Shown here piece by piece: positions 62,052 through 64,000 of a stretch of DNA of 64,000 nt; within the stretch, counting starts at the first letter, position 1; each line of letters starts with the position of its first letter. The stretch covers positions 2,542,001 through 2,606,000 of the forward strand of contig NZ_JACHJS010000001.1 in assembly GCF_014203755.1 (NCBI RefSeq), read 5' to 3'. The notes under the pieces are model-generated. The model did not search any database. It had not been told where the DNA came from and worked only from the letters and a program-made list of their open reading frames with translations. Source of the stretch: Saccharothrix violaceirubra. GTDB lineage: Bacteria > Actinomycetota > Actinomycetes > Mycobacteriales > Pseudonocardiaceae. The position numbers and the translations under genes are program-made.

Positions 62052-63416
62052 GTGTGGAAAACCCTCGTCGTCACCACGGCGCTCACCCTCACCCTGACCC
62101 CCGCCGCCCAGGCCGGGACCGGACTGTCCTGGCGGGCCTGCGGCGACCGCGGTGCCGAGTGCGCCGACGTCTCCGTGCCCCTGGACTGGTCGAAGCCCGG
62201 CGGCGACCGGGTCACCGTCGCGATCTCCCGGATCAAGGCGACCGACCCGGCGCGGCGCCTCGGCGTCCTGTTCTTCAACCCCGGCGGTCCGGGCGGTCCG
62301 GCCGTCCCGATCGTCCGCGACCTGGCCGAGGAGGTCTTCCCGGCCCGGCTGCGGGAACGCTTCGACATCATCGGCATCGACCCGCGCGGCGTCGGCGACA
62401 GTCGGCCCGCCATCACCTGCGACCGCGACGCCCAGGACCCGGCCGTCGACCAGTTCCCGACCACCCAGGCCGGTTACCAGGCGCTCGTCGCGCACAACCG
62501 GGCCGTCGCCGACGGCTGCCGGCGCCTGACCGGACCCCTGATCGACCACGTCGACACCATCAGTGCCGCCCGTGACCTCGACGTCGTCCGCGCCGGGCTG
62601 GGCGAGCGGAAGATCTCCTGGCTGGGCGTTTCCTACGGCACGCTGCTCGGCGCCACCTACGCGGGCCTCTTCCCGAACCGGGTCCGGGCCGCCGTCCTCG
62701 ACGGCGCCGTGGACCACACGATCGGCAGCCGCCGGCTCGCGGTCGACGAGGCCCGGACCGTCGAGCAGGTGTTCGCGAAGTTCGCGAAGTGGTGCCGCGA
62801 GAACTGCGGGCGGGACGACGTCGCCGCCGACTACCGGGCCCTGCTCGCCCGCGCCGCCGAACACCCGGTGCCCGCCACCGGCCACCCGGAGGGCGTGAAC
62901 GCGCAGCGCATCGGCTACGTGACCTACTCCCTGCTGTCCTCGCCCAAGGCGTGGCCGGTGCTGGCCGAGGCCATCGCCGCGGCGACCGCGCCGACGCCCG
63001 ACGCGCAGGCGTTCGCCGAGACCGGGGACGCCAGTGCCTACCGCGTGATCGCCTGCCACGACTTCCCCAGCGACGTCCGGGACCACGCCGGGCTGCGTGA
63101 CCGCGTCCAGGAGATCCGCCGGATCGCCCCGACGACCCGCGGCCACGTGGAAGGTTGGGACGTCCAGGCGGGCTGCACGGGCTGGCCGATCCGGTCCGCC
63201 AACCCGTGGGCCGCGACCCCCGTGCGCGGCGTGCGCAACGTCCTGGTCGTCAGCGGCGCCTTCGACCCGGCCACGCCCCACGTCTGGGGCATCGGGCTGG
63301 CCTGCCAGATCGAAGGGGCCCGGATGCTGCACTGGTCCGGGGTCGGCCACACCGCCTACTTCAACGACGACCAGACCCGTGACCGTGAGGTGGAATACCT
63401 CCTCGACGCCGTGTGA
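62052..63416 (+). CDS. Secreted alpha/beta hydrolase (tripeptidyl-aminopeptidase type)
   Basis: A 454-residue protein with a Sec signal (VWKTLVVTTALTLTLTPAAQ, cleavage near AQA|G). It has the catalytic nucleophile in WLGVSYGTLLG (GxSxG), the Asp in VSGAFDPATP and the His in GVGHTAYFN, plus the family NPGGPGG oxyanion region. Streptomyces SlpD/SlpE-type enzymes remove tripeptides from secreted proteins. GTG start. It is monocistronic, divergent from the small gene at 61409. Confidence 0.9.
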   Translation: MWKTLVVTTALTLTLTPAAQAGTGLSWRACGDRGAECADVSVPLDWSKPGGDRVTVAISRIKATDPARRLGVLFFNPGGPGGPAVPIVRDLAEEVFPARLRERFDIIGIDPRGVGDSRPAITCDRDAQDPAVDQFPTTQAGYQALVAHNRAVADGCRRLTGPLIDHVDTISAARDLDVVRAGLGERKISWLGVSYGTLLGATYAGLFPNRVRAAVLDGAVDHTIGSRRLAVDEARTVEQVFAKFAKWCRENCGRDDVAADYRALLARAAEHPVPATGHPEGVNAQRIGYVTYSLLSSPKAWPVLAEAIAAATAPTPDAQAFAETGDASAYRVIACHDFPSDVRDHAGLRDRVQEIRRIAPTTRGHVEGWDVQAGCTGWPIRSANPWAATPVRGVRNVLVVSGAFDPATPHVWGIGLACQIEGARMLHWSGVGHTAYFNDDQTRDREVEYLLDAV

Positions 63417-63554
63417 CCCACGTCATCGGAACTGATCCAGCCCACACGTCAGGGGTCACGTGCAGATTGCGAAGACGACCGTCCCGCCGGTTTTGTCGGA
63501 CCCCGTCGCTAACCTCCCGCCATCGACTTCGTGAACGACTCGCAGGAGGAAACC

Positions 63555-64000
63555 GTGAGCTGGCTCGACGCCGCGTCCGGTTACCAGGTGCGGCTCGGGG
63601 AGAACGGTCGCGTCCAGTGCCGCAACGGCAAGGGAAAGACACTCTCCTCGGTGCCCGCGTCCATCAAGGACGATCCCCAGGTGGTGCAGCTCAGACAACT
63701 CGCCGAGTGGCTGTCGCGCCACGACGAGGAGTGCCGGTCCGCAGTGGACGGCTGGATGGTCCGGTCGCTGCCGGTGCCCACGGCCGTGCTCATCGAGGTG
63801 TGGGCGGACGAGGCGTGGGCGTCCGCGCTGCGCGACCTCGTCGTCACCGCCGACGGCGAGACCGGCTTCCTGCGGGACGTCGACGCCGAACGCGGCCTGG
63901 GCGTGGTCACCCTCGACGGCGAGACCCTGCGGGTCAAGCCCGAGACGGTGGACATCCCGCACCCGGTGCTGCTGGCGGACCTGGAGGAGCTGCGCGAGTT
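63555..64000 (+). CDS. DUF4132 domain protein (partial)
   Basis: The first 148 codons of a gene running off the right edge. The peptide (SWLDAASGYQVRLGENGRVQ, LSSVPASIKDDPQVVQLRQL, WMVRSLPVPTAVLIEVWADE, TGFLRDVDAERGLGVVTLDG) matches the N-terminal region of large actinobacterial DUF4132 proteins, of unknown function. The GTG start follows CAGGAGGAAACC. The gap before it (63417-63554) shows only this ribosome site. Confidence 0.8.
   Translation, partial: MSWLDAASGYQVRLGENGRVQCRNGKGKTLSSVPASIKDDPQVVQLRQLAEWLSRHDEECRSAVDGWMVRSLPVPTAVLIEVWADEAWASALRDLVVTADGETGFLRDVDAERGLGVVTLDGETLRVKPETVDIPHPVLLADLEELRE

Noticed and set aside
1..64000. tRNA genes, integrase, transposase or terminal inverted repeats as insertion markers
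   Set aside because: None recognised on either strand by eye, so the two duplicated blocks were not called classical mobile elements.

Overview
The window is high-GC actinobacterial DNA with GTG and TTG starts, GTGA/ATGA/TGATG stop-start overlaps, and XRE regulators with TPR-like tails. It most resembles the Pseudonocardiales (Saccharothrix / Lentzea / Actinosynnema type). That placement is from family resemblance only; there is no rRNA marker. No tRNA, integrase or transposase was recognised.

Region 1 (1-8.4 kb) is part of an NRPS-PKS cluster. A leftward unit encodes a C-A-PCP NRPS, MbtH, an MFS exporter and the first 51 residues of a type I PKS. A rightward unit encodes an FHA-like/HTH regulator and an A-PCP-C NRPS. 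A TetR-SDR pair follows (8.4-9.7 kb).

Region 2 (9.7-25.5 kb) is an immunity island read entirely leftward. It holds a full type I-E cas operon (cas3-cse1-cse2-cas7-cas5-cas6e-cas1-cas2), its leader, and an array of 31 repeats and 30 spacers. At the old (trailer) end of the array lies a large TIR-STAND ATPase-WD40 gene, followed 8 nt later by an orphan PhnD-like lipoprotein. A 14-bp-arm inverted repeat sits just upstream of the preferred cas3 start.

Region 3 (25.8-33.5 kb) is a mosaic regulatory region. It contains a Nudix hydrolase, two XRE/TPR regulators with partner genes, a small-protein operon, a Tat-exported intradiol dioxygenase, and gene remnants. A roughly 370-380 bp direct duplication brackets a flavoprotein-XRE pair and has left chimeric pseudogenes.

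Region 4 (33.7-40.8 kb) is a compact class II lanthipeptide locus: SARP regulator, 63-aa precursor with a Cys-rich core ending CC, LanM, a peptidase-less ABC exporter, and a berberine-bridge-like FAD oxidase.

Region 5 (41-56.5 kb) is built around an indigoidine-synthase-type NRPS (A with inserted FMN oxidase-PCP-TE). Upstream on the same strand are a methyltransferase, an iron-siderophore-type ABC importer, a fold-type II PLP enzyme and an ATP-grasp ligase. P450, MFS, isochorismatase-fold and VOC genes flank it.

Region 6 (56.4-61.6 kb) is bracketed by a second direct duplication (about 275 bp). The bracketed block carries an XRE regulator, Nudix, DMT permease and small prim-pol-like and HTH genes, and part of it looks less GC-rich. 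The window ends with a secreted alpha/beta hydrolase and the start of a DUF4132 gene.
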